From Liolophura sinensis (taxonomy: Eukaryota; Mollusca; Polyplacophora; Chitonida; Chitonidae), in NCBI RefSeq assembly GCF_032854445.1, contig NC_088295.1, forward strand, positions 32,659,385-32,723,384: a DNA stretch of 64,000 bases, given 5' to 3'. Below, one piece after another: positions 1 to 13,518 of this stretch (within the stretch, counting starts at the first letter, position 1; each line of letters begins with the position of its first letter). Both the position numbers and the translations under genes were made by a program. The notes beneath the pieces are model-generated. The model searched no databases. It saw only the letters and a program-made list of their open reading frames with translations, and was not told the DNA's origin.

Positions 1-412
1 CGTGTCCCACTCTCTTCCATATTGTCCAGTTCTCTCCGCATAACATGACATGTTCAGTTTAAACAGAACCTTAATATAGTATCTGAACACAACAGAAAAC
101 TATTAAAACATTAAGTATGAAGCACAATGTTTCTGGTGCTTGAACCAAGCACCACGTCTATCTCCAAGCAAATTAAAATTTAAGAATAGATGCCTGGAGG
201 TCTCATTTTTATAAACAACTACTTAAATTAGTACAGTCAACATCAGAATCACTGTCATTCTGATTTTTTATTTCCATATATATACATGTAAAAAACTCTT
301 TGACACAATTTGTGGTTTCACTTGATAATCCCAGCAACATATATGACATACACATGGTACATGTATGTTTTGGTGAAAAATTTAATCGCTTATAAATGCT
401 TAATGGCCTCAC

Positions 413-724
413 CTACAGTTTTAAGATTACTCCTGTTGCTAAGGCCACTGAACTTGGACCCCGATCTGGTGGACACTTTGACAGTGTACTGTGCTCCTGG
501 TGTCAGAGCGGAGGACAAAGCAGGCACAGTGATGGTTTTCTCTGCTCCATTGTGAAGCGTCTCTGCAGTAACACCTTTTATCCCTGATGACACGGGGGTT
601 GATCCTTGTCCTCTATACAGCTGCACACGAAGCCCATCATACCTACCAGCTGACAGGGTAACTTTCACCTCAACACTGTTGGTAGTGATGGACAGAATCT
701 CAACACCTGAGGGAGTAGCTGGAG
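413..724 (-). CDS. FN3-domain exon, array copy 1 (last visible)
   Basis: This 312-bp exon encodes one fibronectin type III domain of about 104 residues. It has a 'gtcctttcag' acceptor and a GTGAGG donor and is phase 1 at both ends, so it can be added or skipped without shifting the frame. The domain runs from PATPSGVEILSITT through SVEVKVTLSAG to the typical F/G end LTPGAQYTVKVSTRSG. The B-strand Trp usual in FN3 is replaced by Val, as in all copies here. The C-terminal part (GLSNRSNLKTV) is the most diverged of the six. It is probably extracellular, and the gene continues to the left of the window. Confidence 0.8.
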
Positions 725-1982
725 CTGAAAGGACAACAGATTACGCTGCAATCAGGATCTTCAGATCTGTCAACATAAATAGTGTGTTGACGTGATTTGT
801 GGATGGTGCAGTGAATGATTCTATAGCTGTTATCTGTAGTGCTATTACGTGTAGGTAGGCAACTAAGCACTGGATTTAAACCTCACATGGCACACTTAGC
901 ATGTGCAAAGCAATAGTCTGATGATCTCTATATAAAATGCAAGCATTCTTGTCTGGCAGCAGTCTATTACTTCCATGATGAGAAATGTGTCAGTGTAAAA
1001 AGTTTACAAGCCATCCTACATGCTGTCACAATTGTTATTCTTCTCTTCTTCTGGCTGACCATTCTTCTGATCTGCATGTTCATTACCATCAGCTCCTAGG
1101 AAAAACATATCTGTTCTTTCTTCTTGTTATCTGTTGAAATAACATAGCTCCGTTGTTCTCTACTACTTTTCTGGTTGACAGTTCTCTTGCTACATAGAGT
1201 GTCAGAATAAATGGCAGCCAGTCGGCTCAAATTAAATGAGACTGTCTGCAGCAATTAAAACATATCTGACTGGATTTAGCAATATAAAATGCTTTATGGA
1301 CGCATGCTGATAAATTTGAAAAAGTGGCTGTGTTTTCTGAACTACACTGGGGTACTACTAGTAGTAATAAACCATGAAACAAAGCTATTTTTCATTTGTT
1401 TTCCATGAATTTCCAACAGTTTTTTTTACACAGCCACTTCCATCAAAGTTTTCACTTCCATTTGATATTCGTTAAAGCCTGAAATTAGTGGCCCTGCATG
1501 TACATGTATGTTGCTACACTTTTGTTTACAGGCAATGCTTTCACACGGGGAGGTCTGTGTGACATGTAGGCCACACACTTTACAATAACTATGCTTTATA
1601 TTGGTGTGAAGGCTGCTTGATCAAAACTTAGAGCTGCTTGTGTTCTACTCTCTTTAGAACTGTTCATGTGCCCAAACATGTTACAAATTCTGTCCCAGGA
1701 AGCATCAATCAGTGCATAATTGGGTTGTTTTCCCTCAATCTGGAATATATATGCGCATTGTCCAGGGCACCCATCTTGGAATAATCAGGGGCAAATATAT
1801 CCGTGCTCTGTGATTGCTCAATATTTGCACACTGAATGGCAAGTCAGCATAGGGTGAGACAAAGGCTTAGATTTATTCAGTAAACATTTTTTCTTTTGCA
1901 CAAAAACATTTGTTATTTTGTACTCACCATTTTGTCTGAAGTAAAATGTCTAAATCTGATCTCTTGTTTTAAAAATGTTTAA

Positions 1983-2470
1983 AAGTGGCTGAAGTGTACC
2001 TGACCACAAAATTATAATCAAAAACTCTCAATGTTTTTATAGTGTATGTGAGGTACATCATTTACTTTTTTGTAAATTTCAAAGTTTCCAAGGTGTTCCT
2101 GAGGTACATCTTCTAAGAGTTGATTTTTTCTCAAAGTTGCTGAGGTGTATGTCAGGTACATTATCTCATGTTCAAAAATTTCTTTCCCAAAAGTTTCTTA
2201 GGTAAACCATTCATTTTTTTTTTAACCTTTCAAAGTCTCTAAGGTGTACTTGAGGTGCATTTTCTACGTGTTGATTTTTTTTTCAAAGTTTTGGAGGTAC
2301 AAGTGAGGTATAGGCATATGGCTGGGGTATACTTGAGGTACAGTACACCTCAGATAATACAGAAGGGGTGTACACCCTATATGCATCTCACACTAAGGAG
2401 TACATGAGGCGTATTCCCCACACATATCTCGTCTATACCTCACGCTGAGGTGTACACCTCATGTTTGTAA
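1983..2470. repeat. GAGGTGTA-rich intron subrepeats with 16-bp palindrome
   Basis: Each array intron contains about eight degenerate subrepeats of 60-70 bp built on 'caaagtt..ctgaggtgta..tgaggtacat', followed by a cluster of palindromes. The strongest is TGAGGTGTACACCTCA, a perfect 16-bp palindrome (2446-2461 here). A second is GGGTGTACACCC. Equivalent tracts lie at about 4772-5268, 7270-7760, 9772-10260 and 11967-12460, with the 16-mer at 5244, 7735, 10237 and 12435. It could be an older simple satellite, a transposon end, or a cluster of protein-binding sites; the sequence alone does not decide. Confidence 0.8.
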
Positions 2471-3211
2471 GGACTACACAGTCTGCATGGGCTACAAATT
2501 CACAACTGTTGGATGGAATATGGACATGTAGTCATAAACTATATACAATAGTCTAGGACATTAACACGGCAGGTCAGATATGAGCTTTGGCACCTACTGT
2601 ATTACATGTACAGTACTAAGTATTTTGGTAGCTGATATATCAGTCCATTTCAAACACAATGCAATGTGCCTCTTTAACATTAAAAAAACAAGTACTTTAT
2701 CTCAAAACAAATTCTTTTACAAGGACTTTTATAGCACTGATAACCTTTCAACAAAATTCAAGTAGCTTCAAGGCATCAAAAACCAGTGGGAATGTTATAA
2801 CTCAATGGGTCATGTTCGACTGTCTTCCAAACACTTCAGTTCTTATCTGCACCACATGACATGTTCAGACAGAATCATGATATAGTATTCAGAAAACTAT
2901 TAATATAAATAGTATAAAGCACTCTACAATGTTACATGAAAATAGTGGATAAAATAAAACCAAATATCACATCTATATCCTTGCAAAAAGATTTAAGATT
3001 AGATGCTTAGGAATTTCACTTTTATAAGCAACAATTTATATTGTTGTACAGTATACTCAGCATCAGAATCAGTCTCATTAGGATATGTTATTTCCATTGG
3101 TACATATAATTAACTCTCACACTATATTTAATTAGTGACATCATATGTTATATTTGGCAACATACATCACACATGTTTTGCGAATCTCTCACATAAACCA
3201 TATGCCCTCAC

Positions 3212-3523
3212 CTACAGTGTCAGGACTACTCTGGCCACTAAAAGCACTGAACTTGGACCCCAACCTGGTGGACACTTTGACCGTGTACTGTACTCCTGGT
3301 GTGAGAGCGGAGGACAAAGCAGACACAGTGATGGTTCTAATCGCTCCATTATTAACCGTCTGTGCAGTAACACCTTTTATCCCTGATGACACGGGGGTTG
3401 ATCCTTGTCCTCTATACAGCTGCACACGAAGCCCATCATACCTACCAGCTGACAGGGTAACTTTCACCTCAACACTGTTGGTAGTGATGGACAGAATCTC
3501 AACACCAGAGGGAGCAGCTGGAG
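3212..3523 (-). CDS. FN3-domain exon, array copy 2
   Basis: This is a 312-bp, phase 1-1 exon with the same acceptor and GTGAGG donor as the other copies. It encodes an open FN3 domain: GVEILSITTNSVEVKV, then YDGLRVQLYRGQGSTPVSSG, then LTPGVQYTVKVSTRLG and GQSSPDTV. It differs from copy 1 mainly in the loop TAQTVNNGAIRTITVSAL and in the C-terminal strand. No frameshift or stop is present. Confidence 0.83.
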
Positions 3524-5700
3524 CTGAAAGGACAACAGATTACGCTGCAATCAGGATCTTCAGATCTGTCAACATAAATAGTGTGTTGTCGTGATTTGTG
3601 GATGGTGCAGTGAATGATTCTATAGCTGTTATCTGTAGTGCTATTACATGTAGGTAGGCAACTAAGCACTGGATTTAAACCTCACATGGCACACTTAGCA
3701 TGTGCAAAGCAATAGTCTGATGATCTCTATATAAAATGCAAGCAATCTTGTCTGGCAGCAGTCTATTACTTCCATGATGAGAAATGTGTCAGTGTAAAAA
3801 GTTTACAAGCCATCCTACATGCTGTCACAATTGTTATTCTTCTCTTCTTCTGGCTGACCATTCTTCTGATCTGCATGTTCATTACCATCAGCTCCTAGGA
3901 AAAACATATCTGTTCTTTCTTCTTGTTATCTGTTCAAATAACTTAGCTCCGTTGTTCTCTACTACTTTTCTGGTTGACAGTTCTCTTGCTACATAGAGTG
4001 TCAGACTAAATGGCAGCCAGTCGGCTCAAATTAAATGAGACTGTCTGCAGCAATTAAAACATATCTGACTGGATTTAGCCATATAAAATGCTTTATGGAC
4101 GCATGCTGATAAATTTGAAAAAGTGGCTGTGTTTTCTGAACTACACTGGGGTACTACTAGTAGTAATAAACCACAGACACAGCTATTTTTCATTTGTTTT
4201 CCATGAATTTCCAACAGTTTTATTTACACAGCCACTTCCATCAAAGTTTTCACTTCCATTTGATATTCGTTAAAGCCTGAAATTAGTGGCCCTGCATGTA
4301 CATGTATGTTGCTACACTTTTGTTTACAGGCAATGCTTTCACACGGGGATGTCTGTGTGACATGTAGGCCACACACTTTACAATAACTATGCTTTATATT
4401 GGTGTGAAGGCTGCTTGATCAAAATTTAGAGCTACTCGTGTTCTACTCTCTTTAGAACTGTTCATGTGCCCAAACATGTTACAAATTCTGTCCCAGGAAG
4501 CATCAATCAGTGTATAATTGGGTTGTTTTCCCTCAGTCTGGAATATACATGCCCACTGTTCAGGGCACCCATCTTGGAATAATCAGGGGCAAATATATCT
4601 GTGCTCTGTGACTGCTCAATATTTGCACACTGAATGGCAAGTCAGCATAGGGTGAGACAAAGGCTTAGATTTATTCAGTAAACATTTTTTCTTTTGCACA
4701 AAAACATTTGTTATTTTGTACTCACCATTTTGTCTGAAGTAAAATGTCTAAATCTGATCTCTTGTTTTAAAAATGTTTAAAAGTGGCTGAGGTGTACCTG
4801 ACCACAAAATTATAATCAAAAACTCTCAAAGTTTTTATAGTGTATGTGAGGTACATCATTTACTTTTTTGTAAATTTCAAAGTTTCCAAGGTGTTCCTGA
4901 GGTACACCTTCTAAGAGTTGATTTTTTCTCACAGTTGCTGAGGTGTATGTCAGGTACATTATCTCATGTTCAAAAATTTCTTCCCAAAAAGTTTCTTAGG
5001 TAAACCATTCATTTTTTTTTTAACCTTTCAAAGTCTCTAAGGTGTACTTGAGGTGCATTTTCTACGTGTTGATTTTTTTTTCAAAGTTCCGGAGGTACAA
5101 GTGAGGTATAGGCATATGGCTGGGGTATACTTGAGGTACAGTACACCTCAGATAATACAGAAGGGGTGTACACCCCATATGCATCTCACATTAAGGAGTA
5201 CATGAGGCGTATTCCCCACGCATATCTCGTCTATACCTCACGCTGAGGTGTACACCTCATGTCTGTAAGGACTACAGTCTGCATGGGCTACAAATTCATA
5301 ACTGTTGGATGGAATATGGACATGTAGTCATAAACTATATACAGCATCTAGGAGATTAACACTGCAGGTCAGATATGAGCTTTGGCACCTGCTGTACTAC
5401 ATGTACAGTACGAAGTATTTTGGTAGCTGATATATCAGTCCATTTCAAACACAATGCAATATGCCTCTTTAACATTAAATAAACAAGTACTTTATCTCAA
5501 AACAAATTCTTTTACAAGGACAATTTATATTGTTGTACAGTATACTCAGCATCAGAATCGGTCTCATTACGATATGTTATTTCCATTGGTACATATAATT
5601 AACTCTCACACTATATTTAATTAGTGACATCATATGTTATATTTGGCAACATACATCACACATGTTTTGCGAATCGCTCAGATAAATCATATGCCCTCAC

Positions 5701-6012
5701 CTACAGTGTCAGGACTACTCTGGCCACTAAAAGCACTGAACTTGGACCTTGACCTGGTGGACACTTTGACACTGTACTGTACTCCTGGTGTCAAAGAGGG
5801 GGATAATCCAGTCACAGTGATTGTTTTCTCTGCTCTATTGTGAACCGTCTGTGCAGTAAAACCTTTTATCCCTGATGACACGGGGGTTGATCCTTGTCCT
5901 GTATACAGCTGCACACGAAGCCCATCATACCTACCAGCTGACAGGGTAACTTTCACCTCAACACTGTTGGTAGTGATGAACAGAATCTCAACACCTGAGG
6001 GAGCAGCTGGAG
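5701..6012 (-). CDS. FN3-domain exon, array copy 3
   Basis: This is a 312-bp phase 1-1 exon that is open throughout. Distinctive residues are YTGQGS, IKGFTAQTVHNRAEKT and SRSKFSAFSGQ. It is almost identical to copy 4 in both exon and flanking intron, the youngest pair in the array. The intron between this exon and copy 4 lacks the ~310-bp segment found near copies 2, 5 and 6. Confidence 0.83.
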
Positions 6013-8191
6013 CTGAAAGGACAACAGATTACGCTGCAATCAGGATCTTCAGATCTGCCAACATAAATAGTGTGTTGACGTGATTTGTGGATGGTGCAGT
6101 GAATGATTCTATAGCTGTTATCTGTAGTGCTATTACATGTAGGTAGGCAACTAAGTACTGGACTTAAACCTCACATGGCACACTTAGCATGTGCAAAGCA
6201 ATAGTCTGATGATCTCTATATAAAATGCAAGCATTCTTGTCTGGCAGCAGTCTATTACTTCCATGATGAGAAATGTGTCAGTGTAAAAAGTTTACAAGCC
6301 ATCCTACATGCTGTCACAATTGTTATTCTTCTCTTCTTCTGGCTGACCATTCTTCTGATCTCCATGTTCATTACCATCAGCTCCTAGGAAAAACATATCT
6401 GTTCTTTCTTCTTGTTATCTGTTGAAATAACATAGCTCCGTTGTTCTCTACTACTTTTCTGGTTGACAGTTCTCTTGCTACATAGAGTGTCAGAATAAAT
6501 GGCAGCCAGTCGGCTCAAATTAAATGAGACTGTCTGCAGCAATTAAAACATATCTGACTGGATTTAGCCATATAAAATGCTTTATGGACGCATGCTGATA
6601 AATTTGAAAAAGTGGCTGTGTTTTCTGAACTACACTGGGGTACTACTAGTAGTAATAAACCATGAAACAAAGCTATTTTTCATTTGTTTTCCATGAATTT
6701 CCAACAGTTTTATTTACACAGCCACTTCCATCAAAGTTTTCACTTCCATTTGATATTCGTTAAAGCCTGAAATTAGTGGCCCTGCATGTACATGTATGTT
6801 GCTACACTTTTGTTTACAGGCAATGCTTTCACATGGGGATGTCTGTGTGACATGTAGGCCACACACTTTACAATAACTATGCTTTATATTGGTGTGAAGG
6901 CTGCTTGATCAAAATTTAGAGCTACTCGTGTTCTACTCTCTCTAGAACTGTTCATGTGCCCAAACATGTTACAAATTCTGTCCCAGGAAGCATCAATCAG
7001 TGTATAATTGGGTTGTTTTCCCTCAGTCTGGAATATACATGCCCACTGTTCAGGGCACCCATCTTGGAATAATCAGGGGCAAATATATCTGTGCTCTGTG
7101 ATTGCTCAATATTTGCACACTGAATGGCAAGTCAGCATAGGGTGAGACAAAGGCTTAGATTTATTCAGTAAACATTTTTTCTTTTGCACAAAAACATTTG
7201 TTATTTTGTACTCACCATTTTGTCTGAAGTAAAATGTCTAAATCTGATCTCTTGTTTTAAAAATGTTTAAAAGTGGCTGAGGTGTACCTGACCACAAAAT
7301 TATAATCAAAAACTCTCAAAGTTTTTATAGTGTATGTGAGGTACATCATTTACTTTTTTGTAAATTTCAAAGTTTCCAAGGTGTTCCTGAGGTACACCTT
7401 CTAAGAGTTGATTTTTTCTCAAAGTTGCTGAGGTGTATGTCAGGTACATTATCTCATGTTCAAAAATTTCTTTCCCAAAAGTTTCTTAGGTAAACCATTC
7501 ATTTTTTTTTTAACCTTTCAAAGTCTCTAAGGTGTACTTGAGGTGCATTTTCTACGTGTTGATTTTTTTTTTCAAAGTTCCGGAGGTACAAGTGAGGTAT
7601 AGGCATATGGCTGGGGTATACTTGAGGTACAGTACACCTCAGATAATACAGAAGGGGTGTACACCCCATATGCATCTCACATTAAGGAGTACATGAGGCG
7701 TATTCCCCACGCATATCTCGTCTATACCTCACGCTGAGGTGTACACCTCATGTCTGTAAGGACTACAGTCTGCATGGGCTACAAATTCATAACTGTTGGA
7801 TGGAATATGGACATGTAGTCATAAACTATATACAGCATCTAGGAGATTAACACTGCAGGTCAGATATGAGCTTTGGCACCTACTGTACTACATGTACAGT
7901 ACGAAGTATTTTGGTAGCTGATATATCAGTCCATTTCAAACACAATGCAATATGCCTCTTTAACATTAAAAAAACAAGTACTTTATCTCAAAACAAATTC
8001 TTTTACAAGGACAATTTATATTGTTGTACAGTATACTCAGCATCAGAATCGGTCTCATTACGATATGTTATTTCCATTGGTACATATAATTAACTCTCAC
8101 ACTATATTTAATTAGTGACATCATATGTTATATTTGGCAACATACATCACACATGTTTTGCGAATCGCTCAGATAAATCATATGCCCTCAC

Positions 8192-8503
8192 CTACAGTGT
8201 CAGGACTACTCTGGCCACTAAAAACACTGAACTTGGACCTCGACCTGGTGGACACTTTGACACTGCACTGTACTCCTGGTGTCAAAGAGGGGGATAATCC
8301 AGTCACAGTGATTGTTTTCTCTGCTCTATTGTGAACCGTCTGTGCAGTAAAACCTTTTATCCCTGATGACACGGGGGTTGATCCTTGTCCTGTATACAGC
8401 TGCACACGAAGCCCATCATACCTACCAGCTGACAGGGTAACTTTCACCTCAACACTGTTGGTAGTGATGAACAGAATCTCAACACCAGAGGGAGCAGCTG
8501 GAG
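8192..8503 (-). CDS. FN3-domain exon, array copy 4
   Basis: This is a 312-bp phase 1-1 exon and a near twin of copy 3 (visible differences include GVQCSVKV for GVQYSVKV and SKFSVFSG for SKFSAFSG). The conserved Tyr of the F strand is Cys here, the only copy where that core position changes. The frame is intact. Confidence 0.83.
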
Positions 8504-11002
8504 CTGAAAGGACAACAGATTACGCTGCAATCAGGATCTTCAGATCTGCCAACATAAATAGTGTGTTGACGTGATTTGTGGATGGTGCAGTGAATGATTC
8601 TATAGCTGTTATCTGTAGTGCTATTACATGTAGGTAGGCAACTAAGTACTGGACTTAAACCTCACATGGCACACTTAGCATGTGCAAAGCAATAGTCTGA
8701 TGATCTCTATATAAAATGCAAGCATTCTTGTCTGGCAGCAGTCTATTACTTCCATGATGAGAAATGTGTCAGTGTAAAAAGTTTACAAGCTATCCTACAT
8801 GCTGTCACAATTGTTATTCTTCTCTTCTTCTGGCTGACCATTCTTCTGATCTGCATGTTCATTACCATCAGCTCCTAGGAAAAGCATATCTGTTCTTTCT
8901 TCTTGTTATCTGTTGAAATAACTTAGCTCCCTTTTTCTCTACTACTTTTCTGGTTGACTTCTGGTTGACTGTTCTCTTGCTACATAGAGTGTCAGACTAA
9001 ATGGCAGCCGGTCGGCTCAAATTAAATGAGACTGTCTGCAGCAATTAAAACATATCTGACTGGATTTAGCCATATAAAATGCTTTATGGACGCATGCTGA
9101 TAAATTTGAAAAAGTGGCTGTGTTTTCTGAACTACACTGGGGTACTACTAGTAGTAATAAACCATGAAACAAAGCTATTTTTCATTTGTTTTCCATGAAT
9201 TTCCAACAGTTTTATTTACACAGCCACTTCCATCAAAGTTTTCACTTCCATTTGATATTCGTTAAAGCCTGAAATTAGTGGCCCTGCGTGTACATGTATG
9301 TTGCTACACTTTTGTTTACAGGCAATGCTTTCACACGGGGAGGTCTGTGTGACATGTAGGCCACACACTTTACAATAACTATGCTTTATATTGGTGTGAA
9401 GGCTGCTTGATCAAAACTTAGAGCTACTCGTGTTCTACTCTCTCTAGAACTGTTCATGTGCCCAAACATGTTACAAATTCTGTCCCAGGAAGCATCAATC
9501 AGTGCATAATTGGGTTGTGTTCCCTCAGTCTGGAATATACATGCCCACTGTTCAGGGCACCCATCTTGGAATAATCAGGGGCAAATATATCCGTGCTCTG
9601 TGATTGCTCAATATTTGCACACTGAATGGCAAGTCAGCATAGGGTGAGACAAAGGCTTAGATTTATTCAGTAAACATTTTTTCCTTTGCACAAAAACATT
9701 TGTTATTTTGTACTCACCATTTTGTCTGAAGTAAAATGTCTAAATCTGATCTCTTGTTTTAAAAATGTTTAAAAGTGGCCGAGGTGTACCTGATCACAAA
9801 ATTATAATCAAAAACTCTCAATGTTTTTATAGTGTATGTGAGGTACATCATTTACTTTTTTGTAAATTTCAAAGTTTCCAAGGTGTTCCTGAGGTACACC
9901 TTCTAAGAGTTGATTTTTTCTCAAAGTTGCTGAGGTATATGTCAGGTACATTATCTCGTGTTCAAAAATTTCTTTCCAAAAAGTTTCTTAGGTAAACCAT
10001 TCATTTTATTTTTAACCTTTCAAAGTCTCTAAGGTGTACTTGAGGTGCATTTTCTACGTGTTGATTTTTTTTTTCAACGTTCCGGAGGTACAAGTGAGGT
10101 ACAGGCATATGGCTGGGGTATACTTGAGGTACAGTACACCTCAGATAATACAGAAGGGGTGTACACCCCATATACATCTCACACTAAGGAGTACATGAGG
10201 CGTATTCCCCACACATATCTCGTCTATACCTCACGCTGAGGTGTACACCTCATGTTTGTAAGGACTACACAGTCTGCATGGGCTACAAATTCATAACTGT
10301 TGGATGGAATATGGACATGTAGTCATAAACTATATACAGTAGTCTAGACATTAACACGGCAGGTCAAATATGAGCTTTGGCACCTACTGTACTACATGTA
10401 CAGTACGAAGTATTTTGGTAGCTGATATATCAGTCCATTTCAAACACAATGCAATGTGCCTCTTTAACATTAAAAAAACAAGTACTTTATCTCAAAACAA
10501 ATTCTTTTACAAGGACTTTCACAGCACTGATAACCTTTCAACAAAATTCAAGTAGTTTCAAGGCTTCCAAAAACCAGTGGGAATGTTATAACTCAATGGG
10601 TCATGTTCGACTGTCTTCCAAACACTTCAGTTCTTATCTGCACCACATGACATGTTCAGACAGACTCATGATATAGTATTCAGAAAACTATTAAAATAAG
10701 AAGTATAAAGCACTCTACAATGTTACATGAAAATAGTGGATAAAACAAAACCAAATATCACATCTATATCCTTGCAAAAAGATTTAAGATTAGATGCTTA
10801 GGAATTTCACTTTTATAAACGACAATTTATATTGTTGTACAGTATACTCAGCATCAGAATCGGTCTCATTGCGATATGTTATTTCCATTTGTACATATAA
10901 TTAACTCTCACACTATATTTAATTAGTGACATCATATGCTATTTTTGGCAACATACATCACACATGTTTTGCGAATCGCTCAGATAAATCATATGCCCTC
11001 AC

Positions 11003-11314
11003 CTACAGTGTCAGGACTACTCTGGCCACTAAAAGCACTGAACTTGGACCCCGACCTGGTGGACACTTTGACCGTGTACTGTACTCCTGGTGTCAGAGAG
11101 GGGGATAATCCAGTCACAGTGATGGTTTTCTCTGTTCCATTGTGAACCGTCTCTGCAGTAACACCTTTTATCCCTGATGACACGGGGGTTGATCCTTGTC
11201 CTGTATACAGCTGCACACGAAGCCCATCATACCTACCAGCTGACAGGGTAACTTTTACCTGAACACTAATGGTAGTGATGGACTGAATTTCAACGCCAGA
11301 GGGAGTAGCTGGAG
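11003..11314 (-). CDS. FN3-domain exon, array copy 5
   Basis: This is a 312-bp phase 1-1 exon with an open frame. Its N-terminal strand has diverged (VEIQSITTISVQVKV against VEILSITTNSVEVKV in the others), while the rest matches the family (YTGQGSTPVSSG, LTPGVQYTVKVSTRSG). The mixed pattern suggests gene conversion over part of the exon. Confidence 0.82.
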
Positions 11315-13206
11315 CTGAAAGGACAACAGATTACGCTGCAATCAGGATCTTCAGATCTGTCAACATAAATAGTGTGTTGACGTGATTTGTGGATGGTGCA
11401 GTGAATGATTCTATAGCTGTTATCTGTAGTGCTATTACATGTAGGTAGGCAACTAAGCACTGGATTTAAACCTCACATGGCACACTCAGCATGTGCAAAG
11501 CAATAGTCTGATGATCTCTATATAAAATGCAAGCATTCTTGTCTGGCAGCAGTCTATTACTTCCATGATGAGAAATGTGTCAGTGTAAAAAGTTTACAAG
11601 CCATCCTACATGCTGTCACAATTGTTATTCTTCTCTTCTTCTGGCTGACCATTCTTCTGATCTGCATGTTACAAATTCTGTCCCAGGAAGCATCAATCAG
11701 TGCATAATTGGGTTGTGTTCCCTCAGTCTGGAATATATATGCGCATTGTCCAGGGCACCCATCTTGGAATAATCAGGGGCAAATATATCTGTGCTCTGTG
11801 ACTGCTCAATATTTGCACACTGAATGGCAAGTCAGCATAGGGTGAGACAAAGGCTTAGATTTATTCAGTAAACATTTTTTCTTTTGCACAAAAACATTTG
11901 TTATTTTGTACTCACCATTTTGTCTGAAGTAAAATGTCTAAATCTGATCTCTTGTTTTAAAAATGTTTAAAAGTGGCTGAGGTGTACCTGATCACAAAAT
12001 TATAATCAAAAACTCTCAAAGTTTTTATAGTGTATGTGAGGTACATCATTTACTTTTTTGTAAATTTCAAAGTTTCCAAGGTGTTCCTGAGGTACACCTT
12101 CTAAGAGTTGATTTTTTCTCAAAGTTGCTGAGGTGTATGTCAGGTACATTATCTCATGTTCAAAAATTTCTTTCCCAAAAGTTTCTTAGGTAAACCATTC
12201 ATTTTTTTTTTAACCTTTCAAAGTCTCTAAGGTGTACTTGAGGTGCATTTTCTACGTGTTGATTTTTTTTTTCAACGTTCCGGAGGTACAAGTGAGGTAT
12301 AGGCATATGGCTGGGCTATACTTGAGGTACAGTACACCTCAGATAATACAGAAGGGGTGTACACCCCATATACATCTCACACTAAGGAGTACATGAGGCG
12401 TATTCCCCACACATATCTCGTCTATACCTCACGCTGAGGTGTACACCTCATGTTTGTAAGGACTACACAGTCTGCATGGGCTACAAATTCATAACTGTTG
12501 GATGGAATATGGGCATGTAGTCATAAACTATATACAGTAGTCTAGGAGATTAACACTGCAGGTCAAATATGAGCTTTGGCACGTACTGTACTACATGTCC
12601 AGTACGAAGTATTTTGGTAGCTGATATATCAGTCCATTTCAAACACAATGCAATATGCCTCTTTAACATTAAAAAAACAAGTACTTTATCTCAAAACAAA
12701 TTCTTTTACAAGGACTTTCACAGCACTGATAACCTTTCAACAAAATTCAAGTAGTTTCAAGGCTTCAAAAAACCGGTGGGAATCTTATAACTCAATGGGT
12801 CATGTTCGACTGTCTTCCAAACACTTCAGTTCTTATCTGCACCACATGACATGTTCAGACAGAATCATGATATAGTATTCAGAAAACTATTAATATAAGA
12901 AGTATAAAGCACTCTACAATGTTACATGAAAATAGTGGATAAAACAAAACCAAATATCACATCTATATCCTTGCAGATAAGGACTAATAAAGATTAGATA
13001 CTTGGGAATTTCACTTTTATCAACGACAATTTATATTGTTGTACAGTATACTCAGCATCAGAATCGGTCTCATTACGATATGTTATTTCCATATGTACAT
13101 ATAATTAACTCTCACACTATATTTAATTAGTGGCTTCACTTGTTATTTTTGGCAACATGCATCACACATGTTTTGCAAATCTCTCAGATGAACCATATAC
13201 CCTCAC

Positions 13207-13518
13207 CTACAGTTTCAGGACTACTCTGGCCACTAAAAACACTGAACTTGGACCCCGACCTGGTGGACACTTTGACACTGTACTGTACTCCTGGTGTCAG
13301 AGAGGGGGAAAAACCAGACACAGTGATGGTTTTCTGGTCTCCATTATTAACCGTCTCTGCAGTAACATTCTTTATCCATGATGACACGGGGGTTGATCCT
13401 TGTCCTCCATACAGCTGCACACGAAGCCCATCATACCTACCAGCTGACAGGGTAACTTTTACCTCAACACTGTTGGTAGTGATGGACAGAATCTCAACAC
13501 CTGAGGGAGCAGCTGGAG
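13207..13518 (-). CDS. FN3-domain exon, array copy 6 (first of the array)
   Basis: This is a 312-bp phase 1-1 exon and the most N-terminal copy of the array. Variable residues are YGGQGSTPVSSWIKNVTAE and NNGDQKTITVSGFSPS. The frame is open. The homology with the other units ends about 90 bp further right (near 13606), so this copy sits at the array boundary and its upstream intron is unique sequence. Confidence 0.83.

Noticed and set aside
310-555. Plus-strand open frames overlapping every FN3 exon
   Set aside because: They are shadows of the minus-strand FN3 exons; they lack splice logic and domains.
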